A stretch of DNA of 64,000 nt from Odobenus rosmarus divergens (taxonomy: Eukaryota; Chordata; Mammalia; Carnivora; Odobenidae): the NCBI RefSeq assembly GCF_000321225.1, contig NW_004450660.1:1705509-1769508 (forward strand), written 5' to 3'. The notes under the pieces were generated by a model. It searched no databases. It worked only from the letters and a program-made list of their open reading frames with translations, and had not been told where the DNA came from. Positions 1 to 12,390 of the stretch are shown one piece after another. Made by a program: the position numbers and the translations under genes. Position 1 is the stretch's first letter; the number at the start of each line of letters is the position of its first letter.

Positions 1-180
1 ACCACCCCAGCTTTCTTTTGGTGTCCATTAGCATGGTAAATTGTTTTCCACCCCCTCACTTTCAATGTGGGGCTGTCTTTGGGTCTAAAATGAGTCTCTT
101 GCAGACAGCATATTGATGGGTCTTGTTTTTTAATCCAATCTGATAGCCTGTGTCTTTTGATTGCTGGTGTCTCTTCTTTT
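1..180 (-). mobile_element. L1 ORF2 fragment, antisense, cut by window edge
   Basis: On the minus strand this matches the middle of L1 ORF2. The plus strand shows familiar antisense phrases such as 'ttgcagacagcatattgatg' and 'atagcctgtgtcttttgatt'. There is no open frame, so it is a dead fragment. It runs off the left edge and stops where a MaLR-like LTR fragment starts. Subfamily cannot be set by eye. Confidence 0.8.
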
Positions 181-184
181 AAGG

Positions 185-348
185 ACACTTACCCTATCAG
201 ATCAGGACTCCACCCATATGATCTCATTTAAACTTAATTTCCTCTTTCCTTATATACCCTGTCTCCAAATATAGTCACATTTGGGGTTAGGGCTTCAACA
301 TATGAATTTGGGGTGGTGGGACACAATTCTGTCTATAACAGCCAGTAA
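185..348 (-). mobile_element. MaLR (MST/MLT1-type) LTR fragment, antisense
   Basis: The reverse complement reads like the 5' part of a mammalian MaLR LTR: a start near 'gttatagacagaattgtgtc', then 'cccaaattcatatgttgaag', 'gtgactatatttggagacag' and a 'taaatgagatcat' stretch. The same family is present in full and in sense at 53163-53527, which gives an internal comparison. Only the 5' half remains. Confidence 0.75.
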
Positions 349-1890
349 GGGAATCCATATGAAAATATTTGGTCAGTGGGTTCTCAGGGTGGTTCTAGGC
401 CTAAAATCCAATTCTGAATCATTTCCTGGGTTCTGGGCATGAATTTCCCTCTGGAATGTGCAAGTGAGTAAGGCTCTGTTATTAACCACTACATTTGAGG
501 TCACCTCGAATAAGGATAGAGTTGAATGGGAGGAGAGGTTATGAAATGGCTGGGGTGACCGAAGTATCCAGGCAGGAGCTGGAGAAATGTCAGGTGATTA
601 TCAGAATCTCTTCCCCATGGATCTCAGATATAACTGGGAGGTGACTGAATGCTACCAGTCAGTGCAGAATGGGGGTCAGAGTTGGTTCATTTGGTTCTGG
701 AAAAAAAGAGGTAACATACGAAGGCTGGAAAATCCAAGGGCAGTTGAATGAGAATGGTTGGTTTCTTTGATTCTATGACTGAAGTGTTTTTGGTATTTGC
801 TGGAATTACAGTCTATAGGAGTTATTTCCTTTTGGCTGTGGTATGCATTTTCTGTTCCTTCTCTTTTGTGCATAAGATACATCTGTGGAAAGGAGTTCCT
901 GGTGTAAAAAAGTGATGTGAATCTTGTGGAATAATTATCCTGAGCCAGAGGAGGAGGCTAATTAACCTTCCAAGAGTGACCTCTCTCAGTTATGGGACTA
1001 ATAGCTATTAGTTGTAAAACATCTCTGGAGAGAGCCAAGGATTGATGTCCCCCGAGGTAAAAGCCATGCAGAATCAGAGAGCTGGCCCTGGATGGAACCT
1101 TGAAACCATGGAGGGCAGCCTTCTCCTCTGGTAGCTGAGGACTGTAAACTCAAGAGGGATTTTGTGTTTGAGTCAAACTGTCTGTCACTGGCAGAGCAGT
1201 CCCTGACAGCTAGGTCCCCTAGGTCCCAGGCCCTGCTCTTTATTCCAGACTCTTTCAGGTAACTGCATAGGGGCTTAGAAATCCTTGCATACATAGACTT
1301 CCTTCTTTCAACAGCCTTTTAAAACTTGGGGCTTTGGAGGTTTTCATTCCCTCTTCCAAATAACATAATGATAAAACCAAAAGGTTGGACAACCTTGTGA
1401 AACCTAGAAAGAGAGAAACTATAAATGGAAAAAAAATCAGGGTAAATCGAGATTACCATAAACTAACTTGGGCTTCAAATGAAATCAGGCACAATTTTTA
1501 TTTTTCCTTGGCTCATTTTTCTCACCTCTTCTAGTGATAATATATTTTGCTTGGTCAATTGCATTTTTGTAAGACATTCTCAATCTTCTGTGAAACAAGG
1601 TTGAATGAAATAGGAGAAAAGAGAATACATCTGTGGACAAGGAGCAAGAAGAACGGAGATGCAAGCACTTTCTGCATGCAAGCTGAATACAGGCACCATA
1701 GACACCACCCTTGGGGTCAAAGATAGATATGGGAATCTTGGTTTACTTTTGTTTTCCCATTTTCTTGCCATTTATGTGGCACACAGAGTCACTTACCAAA
1801 TCCCACATTTTCCAGGTTAATCCAGTTAAATCAGCCTTTAGGACAATGTTTCATTGTACATATACAGTAGGGTGTGTGTGTGTAGACATA
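349..1890. other. Unassigned unique-looking sequence
   Basis: I see no recognisable repeat, RNA gene or coding region here. Short open frames on the minus strand (676-882, 998-1294, 1580-1771) have no domain-like composition and no splice context that stands out. A short GT run lies near 1870. Confidence 0.5.
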
Positions 1891-1894
1891 CTCT

Positions 1895-3215
1895 ATATAC
1901 TGTTAAAAACATGGAACTGGTTCAAGACTCTAAGACAAATAGACAAATTCAATGGAATGGAGATCTCAGAGAGAGAGATTGCAGACCCTATATCAGGGTA
2001 CTTGACCTATGAAAATGGTGCTAATCCAAATCAGTAGAAGAGACAGATGGTTTAGTGGTGATGTTAGGAAATCTGGGTCACTACATTAAAAAAAAAAAAA
2101 CAGGATCAATACTTTATACCAATATAAAAGAAGACTTCAGCTAGATCAAAGATCTAAATGTGAAGGTAAAACCATACAGGTAATAAAATAAACCATAGAA
2201 TATTTTTGTGGCTCAGAATGAAGGGGATTTTAAGAAGACCCAAAACCTTCAACCACAGTGGTCAGAAATGGATGGCAGATTGAGGGAAGGTTTACCATCA
2301 TCAACAAAATCTTAATTGATAATGGGTTTATATGGAGAATATACAAAGATTCCTGAAAATCAATAAGAAAAAGACAAAAAAATTCAATAGAAAAATGGGC
2401 AAGGTATAAAGAAGAAATCCAAATGGCTAGCATATATGTAAAGACATGATAAAATGAATAGTAGTCAGGAAATGCACTTTAAAGCAGCCATAAAATACTA
2501 CTTTATTCCCATCAAATCATAAATTAGAAATGTGATAATGTGAAGTGTGGGGGAAGTAAATGGTGACACAAACTTTTGTATACTGGTGGGAATATAGGCC
2601 AGTTCAGACATTCTGGAGAACAGTGTGCCAGTGCTTAGTCAATTAATGTGTATGTATCTTACTTTTTGCAGTGACACCACTCTTGAGCAATTCTCACACA
2701 GGTCCTTAAGAATATAGACACATGTGTATCATTGCAGTTGTTGGGGCGATGGGGAGTTGAGGGGCAAATTAGGAGTCCATAACCAGGGAAATAGATAAGC
2801 AAAGAGTAGTGAATTATGGAATACATTATGTAGTTAGAAGCAACAAACTAGATACACAAATAAATGCTAAAATCATTAATGATGGGTGCAAAAATAAGGA
2901 AAAGAACAAAGTTTTTCTTAGCAATATAATTTAACTGAAGTGAAAATACACACGTGCAAAAAATACCAGACAATTTACAAGGAAACAGTTTCCAAGATAG
3001 GTATCAAACCCATTCAGGGTGTAGCTTAATGGGGGAATGGGGATGGGGGTAGTTATTAAAGACTACCTAGAATGCATTTTAAAATGAAACAAGAGTGGAA
3101 CAGGGTGTGAGTAATGGGGATAACATGTCATGAAATGAGGCTGATGATTCAACCAGCCCTCAGTATCTAAGGTCCAATACAAATACGTAAAATAAAAAAA
3201 AAATAATAAAAATAA
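1895..3215 (+). mobile_element. Old L1 (L1M-type) ORF2 3' end and 3' UTR
   Basis: The plus strand follows the end of L1 ORF2 in a heavily mutated form: 'catggaactggttcaagact', 'tcaatagaaaaatgggcaag', 'cagtgtgccagtgcttagtc' and 'tagataagcaaagagtagtg', then an A-rich end near 3190-3215. An A13 run at 2088-2100 is internal. Many frame breaks make it non-functional. The divergence suggests an insertion older than the carnivore radiation. Confidence 0.75.
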
Positions 3216-4330
3216 TCAGTGAAAGATCTCAGATGTTCATTTTAATTTTAAGGACTGCAGAAAAGGTAAATGTTTGATGACAGATTTATTTAGTGCCCCC
3301 TCTCCTTGGTTGTTTGATTCTTATTAGTAATAATTTGAAAAAAAATTCTAATATGGGAGACAACACTTTCTAGCTCTCTTCTGTATGGTTTATTCCTTCT
3401 TCTATAGTAAAAGTGCCCATTATTATAGCATTATTATAGAACATGTGGGTATCTGAAATAAAGATGACATTCAAAGGCCCCCTTGCAGCTAGGTGGCTAT
3501 GGGATTACATTCTGGTCTGTGAGATGTGAGAACAGTATCTCTCTCATCAGCTGTATGCAAGGATTTTTTTAAATCTCTGCATCCCCTTCACTAATATCCA
3601 GCATTACCCATCTGTCTGGCTTTTTCAAGTCCAAGGATTTATAGATCCTGACACAGACTAGTTCCTTAACTTTAATCAACAGTAAACCTTTATCAGCATC
3701 ATAAATAGCACATCACAACATCAAAAATACCATAAATACAGCAAAACCAAAATTCACAGACTGATTAGATGCATCCTTAGTGTGGGTTACCTCTACAAAG
3801 ACAGGGCAGGGGGAGAAAAGAGCTGCAACAGGCTTGTCCTAGGTGGCCAGTGCATGGGACTTGGTCTAAAGGCACCAAAGTTGTAATTCCAGTTTGGATA
3901 CCAGTTCCCACTGGACCCTAAGCAGGTCAATTCACTTCAGTCAGCGAAGTGAAGAGACTAATAACGGCCTCTCCTTGGGGCAATGAGAAGTGAAGTCTGT
4001 GAAGCACTTTGAAAGGAACGCTGCTGTTACAGTCTGCAGAGTGGGAAGCACTCAGAAACAGAGGCCGTGGGCTTAGCAGGGACAGAAAAGGTCAGCATAT
4101 CCCAAACCGTGCACTGATCTAATTAATCACTGGGCAGCCCTCCCACCGGCCAAATTCAGACGTCTGTCTCTCTGTATAATGTCTAAAAAGTACAGATGAA
4201 TATGAAAGAGTTTAAATGTTTACTGAGAGATTAAAAGGCTGTGTGTGTGTGTCTGTGAGCATGTGTATATGATCTGGCTCCTGCCTCCTTTTTCTGCAGA
4301 TTTTTTTCAACTAAGTTACTTCAGGTGATC
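3216..4330. other. Unassigned sequence with faint ancient-repeat traces
   Basis: Most of this stretch is unrecognised. Around 3470-3530 the wording 'cccccttgcagctaggtggc' resembles an old LTR-like repeat also hinted at in 57555-57950. Around 3880-4040 there is a weak MIR-like core ('ccctaagcaggtcaattcac'). Neither is strong enough for its own entry. No coding signal. Confidence 0.4.
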
Positions 4331-4334
4331 TTTT

Positions 4335-4680
4335 AGTTCTTCTTCCATATTTTCACCTGGCTGGGACCTCTGGCTATTCAGATTTTAGTTCACATGTCAA
4401 CTTCTCAGAGAGATCTTGTCTATCGTCTCTAAAGTTGTCCAACCCCATCCCCCATTCTCACTTGCCTATTACTGTGTAATTATCTTAGGGTTATGCTATA
4501 GCATATATAATTATTTGAATTTGTTTTAATTTTTTTCTGACTTCACTATTTTATTTCTTACACTACAATGTAAGCATTCTGGAAGCAGGAAGTATGTATT
4601 TCCCATCCAAGAGCATAATCTCATTCTTTTGAGAGGTATCTGGCACATAGTGGGAGTTAAACATATTATACACATTATAC
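4335..4680 (+). mobile_element. L2 LINE 3' end
   Basis: The order of L2 3'-end phrases is kept: 'cacatgtcaacttctcagag', then a stretch ending in a 'gcctattactgtgtaattat' region, then 'acactacaatgtaagcattc' and 'ctggcacatagtgggagtta', which match the L2 consensus order up to the 'cacatagtaggcgctcaat' end. It is old, diverged and non-coding. The TG microsatellite follows its tail. Confidence 0.7.
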
Positions 4681-4684
4681 ATAA

Positions 4685-4686
<2 letters not shown>

Positions 4687-4713
<27 letters not shown>
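4687..4713. repeat. (TG)n microsatellite
   Basis: About 13 uninterrupted TG units directly after the L2 tail. Likely length-polymorphic. Confidence 0.95.
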
Positions 4714-4717
<4 letters not shown>

Positions 4718-5047
4718 GAAACACTGAAGGTTTCAGGAATTACTGGCCTCTTGCCAAGACTCTGAGTAGCTCAGCTCACATTTACTGATGCAACTCACTC
4801 TTCCAGCTCATCTTCACTTCCTCCTTCTGCTTTTCATGTTAGTGGGGTAAAAGAACATATTTTCACAATATTATTACCAAAGAAGACACATAAGTTTACC
4901 CCATCCACATAGATGCTCATCAAAGTCAAACAGAAAAGGGAATAGGAAGCTGAGGTTGTGTGATTAATTTGTTTTAGACTTACTGCCTGACTGATGACTA
5001 ACTCAGACTTCTCTTAGAGTTGGATCTGACTTTTCCAGAATTGACTC
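4714..5047. other. Unassigned sequence
   Basis: No recognisable repeat or coding region. It separates the TG microsatellite from a truncated CAN-SINE. Confidence 0.5.
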
Positions 5048-5155
5048 CACACTCAGCAGGGAGCCCGATGCAGGACTCAGTCTCAGGATGCTGAGATGAC
5101 CTGAGCCAAAATCAAGAGTCAGACCCTCCACCGACTGAGCTACGCAGGTGCCTCT
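5048..5155 (-). mobile_element. CAN-SINE fragment (tRNA-related head only)
   Basis: The reverse complement carries the tRNA-Lys-derived head: from 'gaggcacctgcgtagctcag' (revcomp of the 5120-5155 end) to a body ending at the 'ctgagtgtgg' edge. The CT-rich 3' part and the A-rich tail are missing, so this is a 3'-truncated or partly deleted copy. Divergence from the younger SINEs in the window suggests an older insertion. Confidence 0.85.
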
Positions 5156-7595
5156 ATGTTTTCAACCTCTAAGTTGTGGGTTATCTCCTATTAATGTTTT
5201 GTATTCAAAGATAGGGCCTTTGAAAATCAGGGTATTTAAGATCTCTGATGGGGAAATATGGAAATAGCAAGAAATTATCTTACCACAAGGTCAGAATTAA
5301 GACCTTAACACTCTTGAAATTCATGTCTGTCCCTTACTTCTAATATGGGTAACTTACAGCCGGTTATCTTGCTTTCTTTCAGAAACCAAAGTACTAGACA
5401 GTTATACCTGTTGTATCTTATATTATGCTCATCAGGTGGATTAGTGTTTTTAACCAGTAGCCATTCATTTGGCATATATAAGAGAAAATAATTCTGAAGT
5501 CCCCTATGCAAGGGCAGAGTTCAAGAAGGCATGTTGAAGTATTTGCTTCAGATGCCATCTTGGTATTTCTGTTTAAATATGTCTTAATATTTCTAAAACC
5601 TTCATCATTGTCATTATGAAACTATCACCTCCAACATGAAACTTAGTTCTCCAATTTGCCCACCTAGCAACTTTGTGTGTTCACCGAGCTTTTCATTTTA
5701 TAAAGGATGACAGGAAACCTCCTTGGTTATGGCTTCAAGGAGTAATGATGTGGCTAGATAACATGGCCTTGTCCCAGTTCATGCTCTAAATCCAGCCTGA
5801 CTTTTTTTCCTGGGTGAGATTCAGCCAAATGCCTTGTCTAATGAGAACAGTGCTGGCCACATGAAAAGGAAATAGTAGAAACAGCCTCCAATTACAAACC
5901 GGTAGGAGAAATAATTTAATACATGTAATTGAAGACATTCATTCAAAAATTGCTTACTCTTTGCCAATTCCAGACCCTGCCCTCGCCCAGATTCTAGAGT
6001 TATAAATATTAATAAAACTCTCTTCACTCAAGGATTTCATAGTGAGGAAGACCTTCTCAAACTACCCAAACCCTGTAAGTAGACCTTTAACTACAGCGTG
6101 CTTAATGAAAGTCTTTTGAAGCCTGTAAAAATGCTAGGCAAATATTAAGGCATTTTAAATTCCATAATGAATGGAAAACAACCATGAAACACTTTTAAAA
6201 AATCTCTTTATTAATCAAAAGCTTATTTTGTAGTCTTTTATCCTTAATCCTTTTAAAAGAGGTTTCAGATTCCTAAGATTCTATGAGGTTCTACCCAGTG
6301 GAAGGATGGCCAGCTTGCATTGTTAGAGTAATGCCAGAGACTAGCATACAGTTTCTGGATCATAATACACAAGCAGTTTTTGTTGAATGACTAAAGGAAG
6401 GCATGATTTGAGTAAGAGACAGATGGGATGGATTAAAGGAAGGCAGAATATGGCCATGGAGTTTTGTTGAGTATAAATATGCATGGCAGAGCTTTTCCTG
6501 CTCTCTTGGGACCATAATCTCATGAAAACAAGTGAAGCCCCATTATGATTACTCCAGATGTTTTAGGTATCAAGCAGAGACTTTATGGTACAGAGTGGAA
6601 GGTTGGTAACCCTTCAGAACTGGTAAAAGACAACTTTTTCATCTGATCTTCTTTTAGGGGAAATACCTCTGATATTTTCTTTCTTGTTTTTGTTGTGTCT
6701 TAGATGTCTAATTCAATGTGCTTTTCATTCACTGTGCATAGAGATATTTAATTAGTTCAATAAATAAATCCAGAGGAATATCATCTTACTTTGGCAAAAG
6801 AAGAGAAGTGAGAATGACAGTGATACGTAGGAATGAGGATACTAAGAAAGGCCTCAAGAAAGGTTTGATTTACCAAGTGATGGCCATATCTGAGGAATTT
6901 AACTATGAAGACAGAGATCCTTCTTTGGACACAGTTGCTGGAGTCTCTACTAGAACACTTATAGTCATTATTGGGTATTGATCCCCCAAATTCTAGAGAT
7001 ACATGGAAAGATTAGATGATTTCAGAAAATAACCACTAAAGCAATGAAATCCTAGGAGGGATAAGGATCGGGTCTGAGAAAACATTTCTAGTTTAAATAA
7101 GTTTAAGTTTAAATAAGTTAAGTTAAATAAAATAAATAAAATAAGTTAAATAAGTACAAGTTTAAATAATCAAGGACAAAGAAAGAACAAACCTATTTTA
7201 AAGATCTGAAAAAGTGAAATGCTCTGGAAAAAGGGCTAAAATGTATCTTAAAAGTTCCCCAAAGCTAGTAGATTTTAAAGAAAAGAGTGAATCAACAGTG
7301 ACAATCAGGTAAACTTCAGCCTTCAATTGTAGTCTCTAGATCCCAGGAATAGGTGTCATAGAAACTCCATTGCTTTCTGGTTTTGAAATGTTGCCAGCAA
7401 TGGTGTAGAAAGACATTCCTGAGAAGTAGAAGGTAACTGGCTGTCAGATAAGAAGTGGGACCCAAGGCGCAGGCCAGTGTTCTAATTGCACAATCTACTT
7501 CTCCGCGGAAGTGAATTGGGGCTGGGAAGGTTAGAGACAACAGTTGGAAGGACTCTCTGTCCACAGAGAGGCAACTGCCCGGATTCTCCCATCAG
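5156..7595. other. Unassigned AT-rich unique sequence
   Basis: No gene or clear mobile element seen over about 2.4 kb. At 7088-7170 there is a degenerate tandem run of TTTAAATAAG-like units. Short minus-strand open frames at 5305-5511, 5821-6027, 6341-6523 and 7316-7564 show no domain, signal peptide or repeat pattern and are taken as chance. Confidence 0.5.
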
Positions 7596-7597
7596 AA

Positions 7598-7790
7598 TAC
7601 CATGGCCCAATTGCTGCTTCCTTCTGTATGACTATGGGCAAGTTTCATCAGTCTGAGCCTTGCTTTTCTCCTTGGCAAATGTGGATAACAGTTATAGTCT
7701 TGTCTCTGTCTTGTTGGGTGATTATTCTCTGTCACCAACTTAGGACATGGTGAGTGCTCAGTAAACAGTAGTTATTCAATATTGATGTAA
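7598..7790 (+). mobile_element. MIR SINE
   Basis: The MIR core and 3' end are visible: 'tgactatgggcaagtttcat', 'ctgagccttgcttttctcct', 'aatgtggataacagttatag', then 'ggtgagtgctcagtaaacag' and 'tagttattcaatatt'. The order matches the mammal-wide MIR consensus in sense. Fossil, non-coding. Confidence 0.85.
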
Positions 7791-8520
7791 CTGCTGCCAC
7801 AACTCAATAATATATAGGTAATCAACATATCATTACTATAGGCTTAAGGAGAGTCAGCTTTGAAAGCAGGAAAATAAATCAGAGTGGCACAGTGACTGAA
7901 GAGCATCAGAGGCTCTCCAGTAGGACTGCAGACAAAGGTCCACGGTGATCAGCCATGCGCAAAAGGCAATTCACCTTCATTACTGAAGAACCACTTCTGG
8001 TCAGAGAACCTAGTATAAGGACTCACACTAGAAGTAAAGTTTCTTATCTACTGAGAGACTAGGAATGATGACTGACACCCATATCTTTTATAATAAAAAC
8101 ATTAGCCGCAATTTTCTTGGAAGAGTAAGTTGTAAATCCCTTGTGAGCAGAGCATTCTGAAGCTGGAAGTCCTGTGGGCCAAAGGTGATTCTAAACACTA
8201 TAGGAACCTATAGGAAACTATAGGATTCTAAGACATGATTTTTCAACAACAACAACAACAACAACAACAAAAACAAAAACAAAAGCCAATATAACCAAAC
8301 ATCCTGAGATTTCTTACAGGGATGCTTAAAGAAATTAAACATACAATACAAACTTTTTCTCTGTTAGGAATAGCAGCATATTACACAAAGATGGAAAACC
8401 ATCTTCAGTAATGTTTCTTTGTCTTCAGCTCTGGGTTCAAACTCTGTATGGTATTAGTGGCTATCAGTATTTGAACTTACTATATCTTTTCAAGCTCTTT
8501 TTCTACCAATTTTCTCTCTT
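7791..8520. other. Unassigned sequence with CAA repeat
   Basis: No coding region or clear mobile element. It includes three near-copies of 'ctataggaa' in a row (8199-8228) and a CAA microsatellite at 8244-8283. Confidence 0.5.
8244..8283. repeat. (CAA)n microsatellite grading into (CAAAAA)n
   Basis: About nine CAA units followed by CAAAAA units. It may be a decayed retroposon tail, but no element head was recognised upstream. Confidence 0.9.
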
Positions 8521-8521
8521 T

Positions 8522-8650
8522 TTAAAAAGTTTTTATTCAAATTATGGTTATTTAACATACAGTGTAGTATTAATTTCAGGTGTTCAATATAGTGATTCAA
8601 CACTTGCATACAATACCTGGTGCTCATCACAACCAATTCTCTTTTAACAC
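8522..8650 (-). mobile_element. Carnivore L1 3' UTR fragment, antisense
   Basis: The plus strand reads as antisense L1 3' UTR: 'ttatttaacatacagtgtag', 'atttcaggtgttcaatatag', 'tgattcaacacttgcataca', 'ctggtgctcatcacaacca'. The same 3' end recurs at 42695-42905 (minus) and 43645-43870 (plus). Confidence 0.85.
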
Positions 8651-9172
8651 CCAAAGTGAGCTTCCCCACTCAAGTCCCACATTGTTTTACCTCTGAGCCT
8701 TGGCTCACATTCATCCTGTACCTACAGAGTCCCTCCCTTCATCACTGTATGTCAACATCCAACCCATGGAAGGATGGTTTTGTCCCAAAAGTGTAGCCTG
8801 ATGCACCAACTGGAAGCAACCTTAGTTTTTCCAGTGCCCACCAAACTATCTGTATCTCTTTCATGGAATCCACTTTCTCCTTTGCAGCACAATTATTTGA
8901 CTAAATGCAGCCTCTCATAGATTATAAACTCTCTGAAGGCAAGGTTCATTTCTGAGATATCTTTAACTCAATTTATTGAATGTTTATTAAATATGTTTTG
9001 AACTAGACGCTTAGTTGATGTTCTGCCTCCTTAACAAGACCCATTAGTTCTTGGGATATGGTTACTAAATGAATGAACAAGTGAGCTAAGTGACCAATCT
9101 CAGCCTATTTCCTTTGGCCCTTTTTCAGTCTGTCTTTCCAATAGTCCCTATAAAAAATCAATCCTAGCCTAG
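8651..9172. other. Unassigned sequence, possible L2/L3 tail
   Basis: At 8915-9005 'ttataaactctctgaaggca' and 'tattgaatgtttattaaata' resemble the tail of an L2/L3-type ancient LINE or related SINE. The match is too short for a firm call. The rest is unrecognised. Confidence 0.4.

Positions 9173-9209
<37 letters not shown>
9173..9209. repeat. (CA)n microsatellite
   Basis: About 17 CA units, almost pure. Likely polymorphic. Confidence 0.95.
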
Positions 9210-9211
<2 letters not shown>

Positions 9212-10547
9212 ATAGGCACTATTATACTATGCCTTATTCTAGGTAAGAGAAGCCATACCATATTTTATCTGCCCAAAGATGATCAGGATCTGCTAAAACA
9301 AACTAAATTCTAACCACACCAAAAATGCACCTTTATGTCTTTTATACAGGGATTTTATTTGGTTATTTCCTCTCTTTTTATGTGGCATCTTATATATGGT
9401 AGGAACTTAATAATCTTTTTTGGTTATGTGTGACAAATTCAAATTTGTATTATGCAGTAATTTCAAACCATAAGAGAAATACCATGTTCTATAAAGAAAG
9501 AAAAATTGGGCATGGGAAAAGTTTGAGAGGCTTAATTCAATATTGTCATAGATGTTTTAAAGTAATGGGAGTTGGTTCATTGGCTGACTTCAGGTTAATT
9601 TTAAGAAAAAAAATTAATTCAGATGTTTCAAGATTCCCACAAAGTATTGGCGGTTAACAAAATCTTGTTTACCTTAAACACTGAAGGTTCATTAAATCTC
9701 ACCAAGAGAAAATTAAATTTGCCCCTATCGTTAATGACTTTCTGTAAGATCTCAATTTTTCTTTACTTTTTGTTAAGATGATTCCATGAAAATACAAAGC
9801 AGCTGAAATGAATTATGTGTCCTTTCGGACCAGGGGGAAGAAAAAATCTTTCCCCAGGGATACATTTTTTTTTAAAGTTCCTCTTTCTATTTGAAATGCT
9901 TCCTGACTTGACAGCTTGCAAGAATTTCACAATCCCATGGGCATAAGGAAGACCAGTTCTGCAGAATAGTGGAAGAACATTTCTTGCAAATTAGAAAATT
10001 ATTTGTTTCTGTTGCTAATTTGCTAACCCTATTCAAGACTTGTTCAATGGTTTACAAATGCCACTTCCTCTTCGTTATCTTTTCCAAGGTTACTGTGTAT
10101 GAACATACATAAAATACCCTGTATAAAAGTACTGATGCTAATTACAAGATTCAGAGGTCCTTAATATTACCAGAGGTGAATCACCAGCCAGGTGTTTGTT
10201 AATGAGTACATTAAACCTATGATACCAAGTCACACTTCTAAGAGTTGTCAAGTAATAATTTTCAAGAAGTTGAAAATGCATCTCTTATACAAATATACAA
10301 ATAGTGAGCATGTGTCAAAGATTTATTAAACCCGTTTATGATAGAAGTAAAGGGATGACAAAGCTGACTCAAAGGGGAGAATGAAAACTGATATGCAGAA
10401 AGAAAAATTCCAGTATAAATTGCAAATTTAGATGCCTAATAGGTTAATGCCACGTACAGGGCAATAAAGCCATAACCATTTTTCTGCCAGACAGAAATCA
10501 CTTTTTTTCCAGATAGAAATCATGGGCAATGTATCACTTTTTTATAA
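9210..10547. other. Unassigned AT-rich unique sequence
   Basis: No recognisable gene or repeat over about 1.3 kb. One open frame on the plus strand (9430-9657) has no domain signature. The right end contains the left target-site duplicate of the next SINE. Confidence 0.5.
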
Positions 10548-10562
10548 GATAACATCTAACTT

Positions 10563-10760
10563 GGGGGGCCTGGGTGGCTCAGTGGGTTAAGCATCTGCCT
10601 TCGGCTCAGGTCATGATCTCAGGGTCCTGGGATGGGGGACCATCGCGTTGGGCTCCCTGCTCAGCGGAAGCCTGCTTCTCCCTCTCCCTCTGCCTGCCGC
10701 TCTGCCTGCTTGTGCTCTCTCTCTATCTCTTTGTCAAATAAATAAAATCTTAAAAAAAAA
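10563..10760 (+). mobile_element. CAN-SINE, full length
   Basis: Head 'gcctgggtggctcagtgggt' with box-A- and box-B-like tRNA sequence, CT-rich body, then 'aataaataaaatctt' and an A tail. It is flanked by near-perfect target duplicates: 'gataacatctaactt' at 10548-10562 and 'gatatcatctaactt' at 10761-10775. One mismatch between the duplicates indicates moderate age. Confidence 0.95.
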
Positions 10761-10775
10761 GATATCATCTAACTT

Positions 10776-12340
10776 TATAGAGTTGAGGCCCTAATAAGAC
10801 AAGCAATGTCACCTTCCCCTAGAGTGTCAGATGACACTCAGGCAAACATATTAAAAAGACACACAGTAATCTTGTTTTTGTTAGTTCCAAGGTTTGAATC
10901 ATTTTTCTTAATGAATCTTAGACAAAGATGCAGGAAAGCCCAGAATTTTCTAGCAAGAGTTTCGTGTTCCTATTTCTGTTAGTCTGGTTTAGTTGGCGTT
11001 TTAATTTTTATGATAGAGACTCGAGATAAAGATAACAAATAGGAAAACTTTGTTGAGAATTCCCTCACTTCACAGTAGCTGCCTTAGAGGGAAGATATTA
11101 ATGCTTCACATCAACTGATGTACAATTTAAACAGGAAATTGATCCCCAGCCCCCCTCCCAGCTAGGTGCTCCCTGAGGATCTCCTGCTGATGACAGTGCT
11201 CTCAGGGACTGTTCCTGGTTTGGAAGTGCTGCCTCCCTGAGCTCACTCCACTCTCCAGTGCTTCTCCCATCCTCTCAAGCTCTCCATCGGGCACAGGCCC
11301 CTCCTTCCAGCTCCTAGTCAGCCTGATGCCTCTGAATTACCTTACTGACCCTCACTGCACACTCTGGCCCTATTTTACTGTTTCCTTCTGATGTTATGGT
11401 TGCATTACACTGCAGTGTAACCAATATAAATCAATCCTTACTGACTCGGTTATGTGTAGAATACTTTCTTTGTACAAAGCCCCTGATAGTTTTTCATCTC
11501 TTTCTTTCTTAGTTCACACAGGGACCTGGCTTGACTGTCACACATTCATGGGACCTTAAATTCTTATAAACTGCTAGCTCTTGCACTATCAGTCCCTTCA
11601 AGCTAAAGATCAGATCTGAACCTCTTCTCGAGGGGCTTAAAATAAACAGGATGAAGAGAAATGGAAAAGCCAGAGAGACACACTGGCCCATCTTTGTTTT
11701 TTTTCAAGCCTGTGCTAAAGCACATGTATTCAAGTAGCTGACAGAATGTTTAGGCCCAGGATGTTCTCACAGAGCTGCAAGCAATCAACAGCCATAGGGG
11801 TGGGCTTTCCAGAGGTAGGTAGCTTTTCATATTCACCGGGAATGTCTCTGCTCTCTTTTACAACCACCTGAGTCTTAGTCTCAAGACTTAAACTGCAGTT
11901 CTTTAAAAAACTTCCCGTGGTTTTTCAACCCACAAACTCCCATTCATCGCATGGGTCAGCCAGCTGGTACTAAGCACATGTGATGTGTCGTCCAAATTCC
12001 CTATGTTGTAAGCATGAATCATAGCTCCTGGTTGCATCTTGTACTTCATTCTATACAGTAGACATCACAGCTCTATGGGAGCTCAATACAAATTATTTAT
12101 TTGACGCTAGGGCTGGGAAAAGAAGGGTGAGGTTTGGAAAAATGAACTGAAAATAATGAAGTAAAGACAGACACGTAGAGTATGTGGAGTGTTGAGGAAA
12201 GGACCACATTGCTGGAGGGCCGTAGCGGAGGGGATGGAAGGGTAGCTTGAAAGGGATCACGTGAGCTCGGGAGAAATGTTAGGCTTAACCTAATCGTGTA
12301 CTGCCTGGTACTGTGTTAATGAGCCCTTAGGGGTGTTTAG
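10776..12340. other. Unassigned unique sequence
   Basis: No gene or firm repeat. 11140-11420 is more GC-rich and reads like a decayed LTR or unique DNA; I could not place it. A minus-strand open frame at 11509-11691 encodes a hydrophobic stretch but lacks support as a gene. Confidence 0.45.
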
Positions 12341-12351
12341 TGAAGAAGCAA

Positions 12352-12390
12352 ATAAGTGAGTGAATGAATGAATAAATGAATGAGTAAATT
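12352..12390. repeat. (GAAT)n-like simple repeat
   Basis: Imperfect GAAT/GAGT/AAAT tetramers, about nine units, followed by a T run. Such tetramers often follow the tail of an ancient SINE or LINE; none is recognised with confidence here. Confidence 0.8.

Noticed and set aside
10563..10640. tRNA-like sequence at SINE heads, considered as tRNA genes
   Set aside because: Only box-A/box-B-like parts are kept; no complete cloverleaf with matching acceptor stem.
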